From assembly GCA_947587115.1 (NCBI GenBank), contig CANPXY010000026.1:1-14646 (forward strand): a stretch of DNA of 14,646 nucleotides, given 5' to 3'. This DNA is from an uncultured Bacilli bacterium (GTDB lineage: Bacteria > Bacillota_I > Bacilli_A > RF39 > UBA660). Both the position numbers and the translations under genes were made by a program. The notes beneath the pieces are model-generated. The model was not told where the DNA came from. It saw only the letters and a program-made list of their open reading frames with translations, and searched no databases. Every line of letters starts with the position of its first letter. Within the stretch, counting starts at the first letter, position 1. Shown here one piece after another: positions 1-5,827 of the stretch.

Positions 1-483
1 GATGGAAGTATTGATGTAATGAATGCAGCATGGGGAACAATGCTAGAAAGAAATCAAGTAATACTTAATTTAACAGAGACACATAAAACTGTTAAAAATA
101 TTAAAAATAGAAAAGCATTCACTGTTAGTATAGCTGATAGCGCTCATGTTGTAGAAGCAGATTATTTTGGAATCGTATCTGGAAACAATACACCAAATAA
201 ATTTGAAAATAGTAGTCTGACTGCTACAAAGTCAGAAAATATTGATGCTCCAATTATAAATGAGTTCCCAATATGTTTAGAATGTGAATTCATAGAATAT
301 GGAGAATGTGGAGTAATAGGAAAAGTAGTTAATGTTACTGCTGATGACAAAGTAATGAATGGAGATAATGTTGACATATCATTAGTTAATGCTATTGCAT
401 TTGATCCATATACTCATGGATATTATAAAGTAAATGAGAGAGTTGGAAATGCTTTCAAAGATGGGTTACAACTAAAAAAATAA
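1..483 (+). CDS. flavin reductase-like FMN-binding protein, 5'-truncated
   Basis: This is the C-terminal part of a protein resembling the flavin reductase / flavoredoxin family (FMN-binding split barrel), whose members bind FMN and act in flavin reduction or electron transfer in the cytoplasm. The reading frame is open from base 1 and reads DGSIDVMNAAWGTM, which matches the family's conserved N-terminal 'NVMT.AW' segment. The ATG at 19 is therefore internal, and about 20-30 residues are missing upstream of the window. Later family-like stretches are NLTETHKTVKNI, KAFTVSIAD and PICLECEFIEYGECGVIGKV. The frame ends at TAA 481-483 and is followed at once by an intrinsic terminator, so it is the last gene of its unit. 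The family call is by pattern recognition; substrate and partner are unknown. Confidence 0.75.
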   Translation, partial: DGSIDVMNAAWGTMLERNQVILNLTETHKTVKNIKNRKAFTVSIADSAHVVEADYFGIVSGNNTPNKFENSSLTATKSENIDAPIINEFPICLECEFIEYGECGVIGKVVNVTADDKVMNGDNVDISLVNAIAFDPYTHGYYKVNERVGNAFKDGLQLKK

Positions 484-498
484 TAATATAGAGTATAG

Positions 499-530
499 GA
501 CAGATAGTTTGAAGATTATCTGTCTTTTAT
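499..530 (+). terminator. intrinsic terminator after flavin reductase-like gene
   Basis: A perfect 8-bp stem, GACAGATA (499-506) with TATCTGTC (517-524), encloses a 10-nt loop and is followed by TTTTAT. It starts 15 nt after the stop codon of the preceding gene, so it should end that transcript. Confidence 0.8.
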
Positions 531-623
531 GTTATATCATTTATACAAATTATAATTTATACAATAAATTTTTTATAAAATGTCAATTTGCTATTCAATA
601 AATATCAAAAATATGTTATATTA

Positions 624-737
624 TTATTGGCAACGGAAGATTATATAAGTTCTTTCGTTATTGGAAGAAAGTTGTAGATAACTACGACACTCGCTCCATA
701 TAATAACAAGCCCTTGTAAATCAAGGGCTTTTGTATT
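624..737 (+). ncRNA. candidate structured RNA with its own terminator
   Basis: Three hairpins follow each other on the plus strand. The first is AACGGAAGA (632-640) with TCTTTCGTT (651-659), 9 bp including one G-U. The second is GTTGTAG (671-677) with CTACGAC (682-688), 7 bp with one G-U and a 4-nt ATAA loop. The third is AAGCCCTTG (708-716) with CAAGGGCTT (722-730), 9 bp, followed by TTTTGTATTT, which has the form of an intrinsic terminator. The upstream gene already has its own terminator at 499-530, so this one would otherwise have nothing to terminate. Only a weak promoter is visible (TTGCTA 588-593, 18 nt, TATGTT 612-617). It matches no RNA family that I recognise and does not fold as a tRNA. 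Decayed mobile-element DNA is the alternative. Confidence 0.3.
694..720 (+). repeat. degenerate direct repeat, copy A
   Basis: This 27-base stretch beginning CTCCATATAATAACAA matches the stretch at 2523-2549 in 23 of 27 positions, and all four differences are transitions. The two copies lie in the same orientation on either side of the tyrS unit. Both are preceded by sequence like a tRNA 3' end (TCGCTCCA here). I infer a possible old integration junction or an ancestral duplication. Confidence 0.5.
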
Positions 738-794
738 TATCGATGAATTTTTGAAGCCATTTTGAAGCCAAGAAAAATTTAAATACTTGGGCTG

Positions 795-833
795 AAAAAG
801 ATGATATTGAGCATTAAGCTTTTATCATCTTTT
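795..833 (-). terminator. intrinsic terminator of tyrS
   Basis: On the minus strand AAAAGATGATA pairs perfectly over 11 bp with TATCATCTTTT (arms 796-806 and 823-833, 16-nt loop), and the second arm runs into TTTTTC. It begins 3 nt after the tyrS stop codon. The plus-strand read also ends in T-rich sequence, so weak activity the other way is possible. Confidence 0.8.
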
Positions 834-836
834 ATT

Positions 837-2075
837 TTATTCAAACATTATTTTTAAGAAAATCTTTTTACCTTTTTGAATTATTAATGAATTACCATTT
901 AAATCTTTATCTGTAATTATTTGTTCTAAAGATTTTACTTTTTCTTGATTTAATGAAATACCATTTTGTTCAATTAATCTTCTAGCTTCAGATTTTGATA
1001 AAACTACTTTGGATTCTACAAGTAGATCTACAATGTTAATATTCAATAAATTTTTAGATAATTTTATTGTTGGCATATTGTCAGAAATACCCTTATTACT
1101 AAATAGTTCCTCTGCTGTTGTTCTAGCTTTCATCGCTTCTTCTTCCCCATGTACCAATTTAGTAACTTCAAAAGCAAGTAACTTTTTGGCTCCTCTAATA
1201 TCTTTTTTACACAAATCTTTAATATCAGATATTTCCATTCTAGTAAAGAAAGATAGACTTCTTTCGACATCTTCATCAAAGGAATTGATCCATGCTTGGT
1301 AAAAATCATAAGGCGTCGTTTTATCTCTTGATACCCATAATGTACCTGATGCAGTTTTACCCATTTTTTCACCATCGGCTTTAATTAATAATGGACAAGT
1401 CCAACCAAATAATGGATCAATCTTCTTTCCTTCGCTAAATCCAATTTTACGGGAAAGATCTGTGCCTGCTAGAATATTGCCCCATTGATCTGAGCCTCCA
1501 ATTTGTAATTTACAGCCGAATTCTTTATTTAAATGAACAAAGTCAAACGCTTGCATTAACATATAACCCATTTCTAAAAATGTTAATCCACCATTTTCTA
1601 ATCTTTTTTTATAACAATCAGCAGCAAGCATTGTATTCACATTAAAGTGAACTCCTATATCTCTCATAAAATCTACATAAGTTTTATCACAAATCCAATC
1701 CGCATTATCTACTATAAGTGCGGGATTATCTCCGTCTGTTTTAACAAACCTTTTAACTAACTCTTTTACTTCGGCTTTGTTATGAGCAACTTCTTCTTTT
1801 GAAAGCATTTTTCTCATATCACTTTTTCCTGTTGGATCTCCAATTAAAGCCGTTGCTCCACCAATTAAGACAATTCCATGATGGCCAAAATCTTGTAACC
1901 ATCTGAACAGCGTCAATGCAAAGAAATGTCCTATATGAAGACTGTCAGCAGTAGGATCGATTCCTAAATAAAAGCACATAGGATCTCCATTAACTAAATC
2001 AATAATTTCACTTTCGTGGGTTAAATCTTTTACATATCCTCTTTCTTTTAAGATCTCAAATAATTTCTTTTCCAT
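837..2075 (-). CDS. tyrS: tyrosyl-tRNA synthetase
   Basis: TyrRS activates tyrosine with ATP and loads it onto tRNA-Tyr in the cytoplasm. At 412 residues it has the family's normal length of about 420. Class I signatures are HIGH (47-50) inside FYLGIDPTADSLHIGH and KMGKT (237-241), the usual TyrRS variant of KMSKS. Tyrosine-pocket residues appear in YMLMQAFDF (171-179) and GGSDQWGN (193-200). The last ~60 residues form an S4-like RNA-binding domain that holds the tRNA. The start at 2075 has AAGGGAGG at 2087-2094, an 11-nt spacing. The gene stands alone with its own promoter, T-box leader and terminator. Its codons are strongly A/T-ending compared with the nrd and tex genes further along, and degenerate direct repeats flank the unit, so lateral acquisition is possible. 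Function is secure. Confidence 0.97.
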   Translation of the reverse strand: MEKKLFEILKERGYVKDLTHESEIIDLVNGDPMCFYLGIDPTADSLHIGHFFALTLFRWLQDFGHHGIVLIGGATALIGDPTGKSDMRKMLSKEEVAHNKAEVKELVKRFVKTDGDNPALIVDNADWICDKTYVDFMRDIGVHFNVNTMLAADCYKKRLENGGLTFLEMGYMLMQAFDFVHLNKEFGCKLQIGGSDQWGNILAGTDLSRKIGFSEGKKIDPLFGWTCPLLIKADGEKMGKTASGTLWVSRDKTTPYDFYQAWINSFDEDVERSLSFFTRMEISDIKDLCKKDIRGAKKLLAFEVTKLVHGEEEAMKARTTAEELFSNKGISDNMPTIKLSKNLLNINIVDLLVESKVVLSKSEARRLIEQNGISLNQEKVKSLEQIITDKDLNGNSLIIQKGKKIFLKIMFE

Positions 2076-2158
2076 AATTTTTTATTCCTCCCTTGGTATT
2101 TTGTATAGTTAATTAAATTACAATCATCAAAGCAATAATAGTAATAGTCACTATCCAT
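2048..2158 (-). CDS. tyrosine-rich leader ORF of tyrS
   Basis: A 36-codon ORF starts 20 nt after the T-run of the T-box terminator. It has a near-ideal Shine-Dalgarno, AGGAGGTG (2165-2172), 6 nt before ATG, clearly better placed than the tyrS one. It begins MDSDYYYYCFDDC and has four consecutive Tyr codons (5-8) plus Tyr 18, 21 and 33, so seven of 36 residues are Tyr. It runs through the tyrS Shine-Dalgarno (2087-2094) in another frame and stops 28 nt inside tyrS. I infer a regulatory leader peptide: translation through it would cover the tyrS ribosome binding site, while stalling at the Tyr run when Tyr-tRNA is scarce would leave that site open. The alternative is chance, since TAT/TAC runs are easy to get in A+T-rich DNA, but the strong ribosome binding site argues against that. 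Confidence 0.55.
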   Translation of the reverse strand: MDSDYYYYCFDDCNLINYTKYQGRNKKLWKRNYLRS

Positions 2159-2178
2159 ACAAACCACCTCCTCGAAAT

Positions 2179-2215
2179 AAAAAAGAGCCAGTCATCCAAA
2201 AGGACGAACTAGCTC
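2179..2215 (-). terminator. T-box-controlled terminator
   Basis: On the minus strand GAGCTAGTTCGTCC (2202-2215) pairs, with G-U pairs and a small irregularity, with GGATGACTGGCTC across a short T-rich loop, and is followed by six T (2179-2184). Its 5' arm directly abuts the T-box sequence, so terminator and antiterminator are mutually exclusive. Confidence 0.85.
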
Positions 2216-2393
2216 GTGGTACCACCTTTATTTGTAATAATAGTTTATTACCTCTTATTGATAACGGATACTATCCGAATTAAAATCATCATTTGTAATT
2301 CATTACTTTAATTTTACTTGTTTTCACCAATCACAAGTTCTCTACAAAACATTTTAAAATAATTACTTCGAATGAATCGTTTTTTAATTAACT
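2179..2393 (-). promoter_or_regulatory. T-box leader (tRNA-Tyr sensing) upstream of tyrS
   Basis: The untranslated leader carries the hallmark T-box sequence AAAGGTGGTACCACG (minus strand, 2215-2229). Its TGGT can pair with the ACCA end of uncharged tRNA-Tyr. Upstream are AGAGAAC and GATTGGTG elements typical of Stem I, then GAATTACAAATG holding TAC (2295-2297) as the likely specifier codon for tyrosine, then a small CGGA/TCCG hairpin in the Stem III position. A terminator hairpin follows (listed separately). Known mechanism: uncharged tRNA-Tyr stabilises the antiterminator and allows tyrS transcription. Exact boundaries are approximate; the 5' end is set from the promoter at 2400-2428. Confidence 0.92.
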
Positions 2394-2399
2394 GAATTG

Positions 2400-2428
2400 A
2401 TTATATTATATTTTATACAAAAATGCAA
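2400..2428 (-). promoter_or_regulatory. tyrS promoter
   Basis: A -35 TTGCAT (2423-2428) and a perfect -10 TATAAT (2400-2405) are separated by 17 nt. Transcription would begin near 2393, which leaves a leader long enough for a complete T-box. Confidence 0.75.
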
Positions 2429-2522
2429 ATATGTCTCATCATATTTCCTATAATTTTTTTAGAAATTGATATTATATATATCAAATCGTTACGAGTGAAA
2501 ATGGTAGAGATCTTCCGCAATC

Positions 2523-2549
2523 CTCCATGTGATAACAAACTCTTGTAAA
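2523..2549 (+). repeat. degenerate direct repeat, copy B
   Basis: This is the partner of 694-720, in the same orientation, 23 of 27 positions identical and differing only by transitions. Unlike copy A, it is not continued into a terminator hairpin. It is preceded by ATCCTCCA-type sequence, again like a tRNA 3' end. Together the copies bracket the whole tyrS transcription unit. Confidence 0.5.
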
Positions 2550-2554
2550 GTGAT

Positions 2555-2586
2555 AAAAAAAGAAATAACAAACGAATCTGTTATCT
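2555..2586 (-). terminator. intrinsic terminator of the surface protein gene
   Basis: On the minus strand AGATAACA (2579-2586) pairs with TGTTATTT (2563-2570) over 8 bp including one G-U, with an 8-nt loop, followed by CTTTTTTTA. It lies 28 nt after the stop of the 2615-3883 gene. Confidence 0.75.
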
Positions 2587-2614
2587 CTTTATTAAAACAT
2601 TAAGTCTTTTATTA

Positions 2615-3883
2615 TTAATTTTTATTTAATAGTAATCTTTTTGTTGTTAAAGTGGCTAAACCGATTAAACTTATCGTTGCCATCACGATATAAGTAACAA
2701 TTCCATCTCCAGTGTTTGGATTTACTTCATCTGTACTAGGTACATTATATGGTTTAAGAGCTTTAATAGCAGCATTAATCTGTTTTACTAATTCATCAAT
2801 TTCAGCTTGGTCATCTTCTGTTAATCCTTCTTTATTTTCCAATAATTCAGCTGCTTTTGTTAGTGCTGCAGTTACGGCACTAAAGTCTTCGTAGTCATCT
2901 TCGTTTAATGCTTCTGCTTCAGCAATCGCTTTATTTAATTCAGTTAAATCCGCAGGATCTTTCTTTTCAAAAATATTTACTTGTCCTTTACCAGTATGAG
3001 CGATTCCTTCATACTTCATATGACTTGTATTAATTGTTGCTTTACCTGTATTAATACTAATATCTCCTACTGCTGTAGAAACACAATAACCAGAATCACT
3101 GCAAGTGATTTTTCCGCCATTTATAACAATATTTGCTTTATGATCTGAACCAGTATTTTCTACATGTATAGTTCCCTCATTAAAATCATATTCACCTTTT
3201 AAAGTAATGTCTCCTCCAGTTATTTCTACTGCAACACTGTCTTGATCAGGATCTCCAGTAACTTGAAAAGGTCTCTTACCTTGGACATCGACGGTACCGC
3301 CACTAATAGTTAACTTTTTACCAACGCGAACAGCAGCTGTAACCCCACTTTTGTCAAGTAATCTTGCATAAAGTTCTCCACCTGTAATTTTAAATTCTTC
3401 TGTAACTCTTATTGAAGTTTTTAATTCTAGCTTACCAGATTCTAAAGTAAGATTTTTAGTTCTGATAACGCCCTCATTACTTGCTCCCGTCGTAGTATTA
3501 ATAGCTAACGAACCATTCCCCTTTATAAGAAGACTGTGTAATAATTCAGTTGTTCCAAAGTCTTTAGCACCAATGGAAGCCAACCCTGCAGTGTTTATTA
3601 TATTATCTCCTTCAAGAACTATTATAATATCTGATTCATTAGGAAATAATAGACAAGCTTTATTAAGAGTCGTTACTTCACAATCAAAATCTGTCAAAGT
3701 AAGAGTTTTCGTATCTGCATCCCAAGACCATCCATGCACAGGATCACTTTGGCTAGTTGTAATAGTATCTTTAAAATTTAGTGTTGATGTAGTAGCTGTT
3801 GCAGCTTCTACTTTGTTAGTAGTTAAAAACATACCTACAATAAATAAAATACCCAATGTCACTTTCATTAATTTCGTTTTCAT
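2615..3883 (-). CDS. secreted, wall-anchored surface protein, beta-solenoid-like
   Basis: A 422-residue surface protein. Residues 1-27 form a signal peptide (MKTKLMK, hydrophobic core LGILFIVGMFL, likely cut after VEA). Residues ~50-305 are rich in short beta-strand repeats with ITGG / ISGG / INGG turns, starting with GWSWDADTKTLTLTDFD. This resembles the carbohydrate-binding beta-solenoid domains of gut Bacillota surface proteins. Residues ~312-377 are an acidic, Ala-rich helical segment like a FIVAR module. The end is NPNTG (388-392), a hydrophobic segment (~395-413) and the basic tail KRLLLNKN, which has the layout of a sortase signal with NPNTG in place of LPXTG. A ribosome binding site GAGGAG precedes the ATG. 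The gene is monocistronic with its own promoter and terminator. Ligand unknown; adhesion or glycan binding is inference. Confidence 0.8.
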   Translation of the reverse strand: MKTKLMKVTLGILFIVGMFLTTNKVEAATATTSTLNFKDTITTSQSDPVHGWSWDADTKTLTLTDFDCEVTTLNKACLLFPNESDIIIVLEGDNIINTAGLASIGAKDFGTTELLHSLLIKGNGSLAINTTTGASNEGVIRTKNLTLESGKLELKTSIRVTEEFKITGGELYARLLDKSGVTAAVRVGKKLTISGGTVDVQGKRPFQVTGDPDQDSVAVEITGGDITLKGEYDFNEGTIHVENTGSDHKANIVINGGKITCSDSGYCVSTAVGDISINTGKATINTSHMKYEGIAHTGKGQVNIFEKKDPADLTELNKAIAEAEALNEDDYEDFSAVTAALTKAAELLENKEGLTEDDQAEIDELVKQINAAIKALKPYNVPSTDEVNPNTGDGIVTYIVMATISLIGLATLTTKRLLLNKN

Positions 3884-3939
3884 CTGATCGTTTCTCCTCT
3901 CTATTTTACAGTCATTATTCGCAAGTCTTTCATATTATT

Positions 3940-3969
3940 ATTATATAAAATATCCATATCTATAATCAA
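3940..3969 (-). promoter_or_regulatory. promoter of the surface protein gene
   Basis: TTGATT (3964-3969) and TATAAT (3940-3945) are 18 nt apart, about 57 nt upstream of the start codon. No further operator is obvious. Confidence 0.65.
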
Positions 3970-4001
3970 GCCTTTGTGAACGCTTTTGGCGTACTTTTAA
4001 T

Positions 4002-4025
4002 AAAAAGTGTAAACGAAGTGTCGTT
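4002..4025 (-). terminator. weak terminator candidate after the 4122-4580 gene
   Basis: On the minus strand AACGA and TCGTT form a 5-bp stem with a 4-nt loop (4012-4025); five further bases then lead into TTTTT (4002-4006). It is short and the T-run is displaced, so this is tentative. An adjacent ACGC / GCGT hairpin around 3978-3993 may contribute. Confidence 0.3.
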
Positions 4026-4121
4026 GCTATAAAGAAAAATATTTATTTCATTTATTCTTCAAAAATTTATCAATTCTTACTCCAAGAAAAATTCAAATGC
4101 TCCTCTTTAATAGATCGTTTT

Positions 4122-4580
4122 CTACTTATTATCTTTCTTCAGGATTTTGGCTGCTTTTTTAAATTCTTCTGTTTTTTCTGGTGCTACAACAAATGCTCGA
4201 TTGCAAGGAACCGCAAGAACATCAAATCCTGGATGAACCTCAAATTCCCTTTTATAAATTTTAAGAAGTTCTTCTTGGGTGCCATCGATCAATTTTCTTG
4301 ATTGAATATCAAATAATGCTTTGATTTCGGCATCATCCCTATCACAGTCCAGTGCAGGAAGTTTTAGTATTGCAATAAAATTTTGGTTATATTCCATCCA
4401 TTCGAAACTCGTGGAACGATTATGTGTATAATATGATCCAACGAATGTTGCAGTTTCTTCATCGCGCGTTTTAAAAGTTACTTCTTCCCAAAAACAACCA
4501 TCTTTTCCTTTTCTTTCAATCGTTAAATAACCATTTTCATTCATTTGAATTGTTTTACAATCATTAGGTTTAATAGACAT
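4122..4580 (-). CDS. hypothetical cytoplasmic protein
   Basis: I do not recognise this protein. With the preferred start it has 152 residues (MSIKPNDCKTIQ...). The ATG at 4580 is chosen over the in-frame ATG at 4598 because AGAGGG sits 8 nt before it, while the earlier ATG has no ribosome binding site. There is no signal peptide or membrane segment. The first ~80 residues look beta-rich (GYLTIERKGKDGCFWEEVTF, TATFVGSYYTHN, FIAILKLPALDCD). A helical middle follows (DDAEIKALFDIQSRKLIDGTQEELLKIYKREF), and the C-terminus is lysine-rich. It lies 141 nt after the next gene upstream, with a terminator between, so it is probably transcribed alone; no convincing promoter was found. Confidence 0.7.
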   Translation of the reverse strand: MSIKPNDCKTIQMNENGYLTIERKGKDGCFWEEVTFKTRDEETATFVGSYYTHNRSTSFEWMEYNQNFIAILKLPALDCDRDDAEIKALFDIQSRKLIDGTQEELLKIYKREFEVHPGFDVLAVPCNRAFVVAPEKTEEFKKAAKILKKDNK

Positions 4581-4672
4581 CCTAATACCCTCTTTCACAT
4601 TTAATATTTTACCACGCTTTTATTTAAAAATGTAGTATATATTTATTGACGATCAAGCGATCAAGGCAAATT

Positions 4673-4697
4673 AAAAAGCGACCAAGTCGATCGCTTT
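4673..4697 (-). terminator. intrinsic terminator of the HExxH protein gene
   Basis: On the minus strand AAAGCGATC pairs with GGTCGCTTT over 9 bp with one G-U pair (arms 4689-4697 and 4675-4683, 5-nt loop); the second arm ends in TTTTT. It starts 25 nt after the stop codon of the 4722-5627 gene. Confidence 0.75.
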
Positions 4698-4721
4698 CTC
4701 ACTTTATAAATAATACTTTTT

Positions 4722-5627
4722 TTATGCTTGATATTTATTCGTAGTTTGAAGATGATTATACAACAATTCATACTCTTTAGGACTTACCGGCAAGCCTAGG
4801 GTAAGTCTTTTGTTCAAAGTATATTGTCTATGTACATTTTCTCTTAGCTGTTGTTCATTTGGATGATAGAAATCCAATTGACTCCAAACTTCACTTTGAT
4901 CATTTCCTTGCAAGTAAACTTGCGTAGGACAAATTCCTAAGTCATAAGACTCTTCATACCCTTGCAATAGTTCTTCTAGTAGTGAAGCATTTTCAAATTC
5001 GTATAATCGAGGCACGTGCTTCTTGATTGGTTCTAGGGCAGTGACAATCGTTCTAAAGGAGCGAATTTGGGCTAGTCGCTCTGCCGGATTGATCACATAA
5101 TATCTTTGATATAGCTGCTTCGTATATAATGCATAATCTTTCATATCGTGTGCAAAATTTGGATCAGTTTGGATGGCATTTAAAATTTTAGGATCTCGCA
5201 TCATTTTCTCTAGTTTCATACTGGCATTGATCAAGGTTGTTTCCAAGGAATGATCTTCTTGATCTTGCGATTGTCGATTTTGATAGGCGTGTTCTAATTC
5301 GTGTAAAACATATTGAGTAATTAAAAAATTTTTAAACATCGGTTGCTCCACTCCATCAAACAAGTGATCATAACAACTTTTGTCATCTAACGAACTTCGA
5401 AGTGCGTCACAGTTAATTTTGATCATCATTGTAAACGGATTGTAGGAAGCATAAGTAATCATATCATCTTCGATATCGACTCCATGGATAAATTCTACAT
5501 TTCGCACATATTGGGCAAGATCTCTTTGCGATACAATCGTTGAGATTATTTGCTCGATCAAGTTGGCATCTATGAATTTCCCGTGAACAGAATAATCATA
5601 AATGAGCCGAAGGATCTCCAGTTCCAT
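4722..5627 (-). CDS. predicted zinc metallopeptidase-like protein (HExxH), family unknown
   Basis: A 301-residue protein, with no signal peptide or membrane helix, that I cannot place in a named family. It has a clear HExxH zinc-binding motif, HELEH (109-113), in a hydrophobic helix (LITQYVLHELEHAYQ). About 70 residues later comes NPAERLAQIRS (180-190), whose Glu183 is a plausible third zinc ligand as in gluzincins. The region before the motif (AYSNPFTMMIKI-like strands) fits a zincin beta-sheet. Substrate unknown. The start at 5627 has GGGGG (5636-5640) 8 nt upstream. The gene is driven by a consensus promoter and has an intrinsic terminator in its leader, which suggests conditional expression. 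It is divergent from an ImmA/IrrE peptidase operon, so two predicted metallopeptidases share one control region. Confidence 0.75.
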   Translation of the reverse strand: MELEILRLIYDYSVHGKFIDANLIEQIISTIVSQRDLAQYVRNVEFIHGVDIEDDMITYASYNPFTMMIKINCDALRSSLDDKSCYDHLFDGVEQPMFKNFLITQYVLHELEHAYQNRQSQDQEDHSLETTLINASMKLEKMMRDPKILNAIQTDPNFAHDMKDYALYTKQLYQRYYVINPAERLAQIRSFRTIVTALEPIKKHVPRLYEFENASLLEELLQGYEESYDLGICPTQVYLQGNDQSEVWSQLDFYHPNEQQLRENVHRQYTLNKRLTLGLPVSPKEYELLYNHLQTTNKYQA

Positions 5628-5647
5628 TTTTTTAACCCCCTATTATT

Positions 5648-5695
5648 AAAAAAACGACCCCTAGGATCGTCTGTACTCACCAACCCCCATTGGTG
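5648..5695 (-). promoter_or_regulatory. attenuator-like leader of the HExxH gene
   Basis: Between the promoter and the gene lie two hairpins. CACCAA/TTGGTG (5678-5695, loop of five G plus one T on the transcript) sits at the predicted 5' end. Then ACGATCC/GGGTCGT (5654-5670, 7 bp with one G-U, 3-nt loop) is followed by seven T (5648-5654), a standard intrinsic terminator. The gene's ribosome binding site comes just after. So either the gene is regulated by attenuation, or the promoter makes a ~50-nt RNA with some read-through. Three G-runs recur: in the first loop, in the terminator, and in the ribosome binding site. Confidence 0.65.
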
Positions 5696-5700
5696 CGCTC

Positions 5701-5729
5701 ATTATATCATAAATCTTCAAAAATGTCAA
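5701..5729 (-). promoter_or_regulatory. perfect consensus promoter of the HExxH gene
   Basis: TTGACA (5724-5729) and TATAAT (5701-5706) are separated by exactly 17 nt, so every consensus base is matched. Such a strong promoter usually needs an additional control, and the leader terminator and an overlapping inverted repeat are candidates. Confidence 0.9.
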
Positions 5730-5748
5730 ATTGTGTCGATCGTTTGAC
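5725..5748. promoter_or_regulatory. inverted repeat overlapping the promoter, possible operator
   Basis: GTCAAA (5725-5730) and TTTGAC (5743-5748) form an inverted repeat with a 12-nt spacer that itself contains CGATCG. It covers the -35 of the leftward promoter. Two copies of GTTCATTT follow at 5749-5765. A repressor would be well placed to control both divergent genes, but none is encoded in the window, so this is inference. Confidence 0.3.
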
Positions 5749-5827
5749 GTTCATTTCGTTCATTTGACTAAGTATTCACTATGAAGCATAGAATATACTA
5801 TCTTGATATTTAAAGGAGAAATTAAAA

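Larger units (their letters stand above)
531..794. other. non-coding A+T-rich spacer
   Basis: I see no credible gene here on either strand. The first ~90 bases are almost pure A+T. The rest contains three closely spaced hairpins (annotated separately as a candidate RNA), one copy of a repeat also found at 2523-2549, and, near 750-770, a short tandem TTTTGAAGCCA-type repeat. On the minus strand that last stretch reads like codons (GFKMASK), which recalls the 3' end of some phage or ICE integrase genes, but it is far too short to assign. Confidence 0.5.
2429..2614. other. spacer between tyrS unit and surface protein gene
   Basis: Apart from the repeat at 2523-2549 and the terminator at 2555-2586, I see nothing functional here. 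The stretch 2497-2527 (GGTAGAG ... ATCCTCCA) recalls the end of a tRNA gene, but there is no acceptable T-loop or 5' half. Confidence 0.4.

Noticed and set aside
627..699. A tRNA gene ending in TCGCTCCA
   Set aside because: No matching 5' acceptor strand (GGAGCGA), no TTCGA-type T-loop and no anticodon arm; only the 3' end resembles a tRNA.
4581..4598. Earlier ATG for the hypothetical protein at 4122-4580
   Set aside because: No ribosome binding site before it; the AGAGGG lies between the two ATGs and serves the second.
5661..5690. Nine-codon leader peptide (MGVGEYRRS) in the attenuator of the HExxH gene
   Set aside because: The ATG lies almost at the predicted transcription start and has no ribosome binding site; no residue run suggests a stalling signal.
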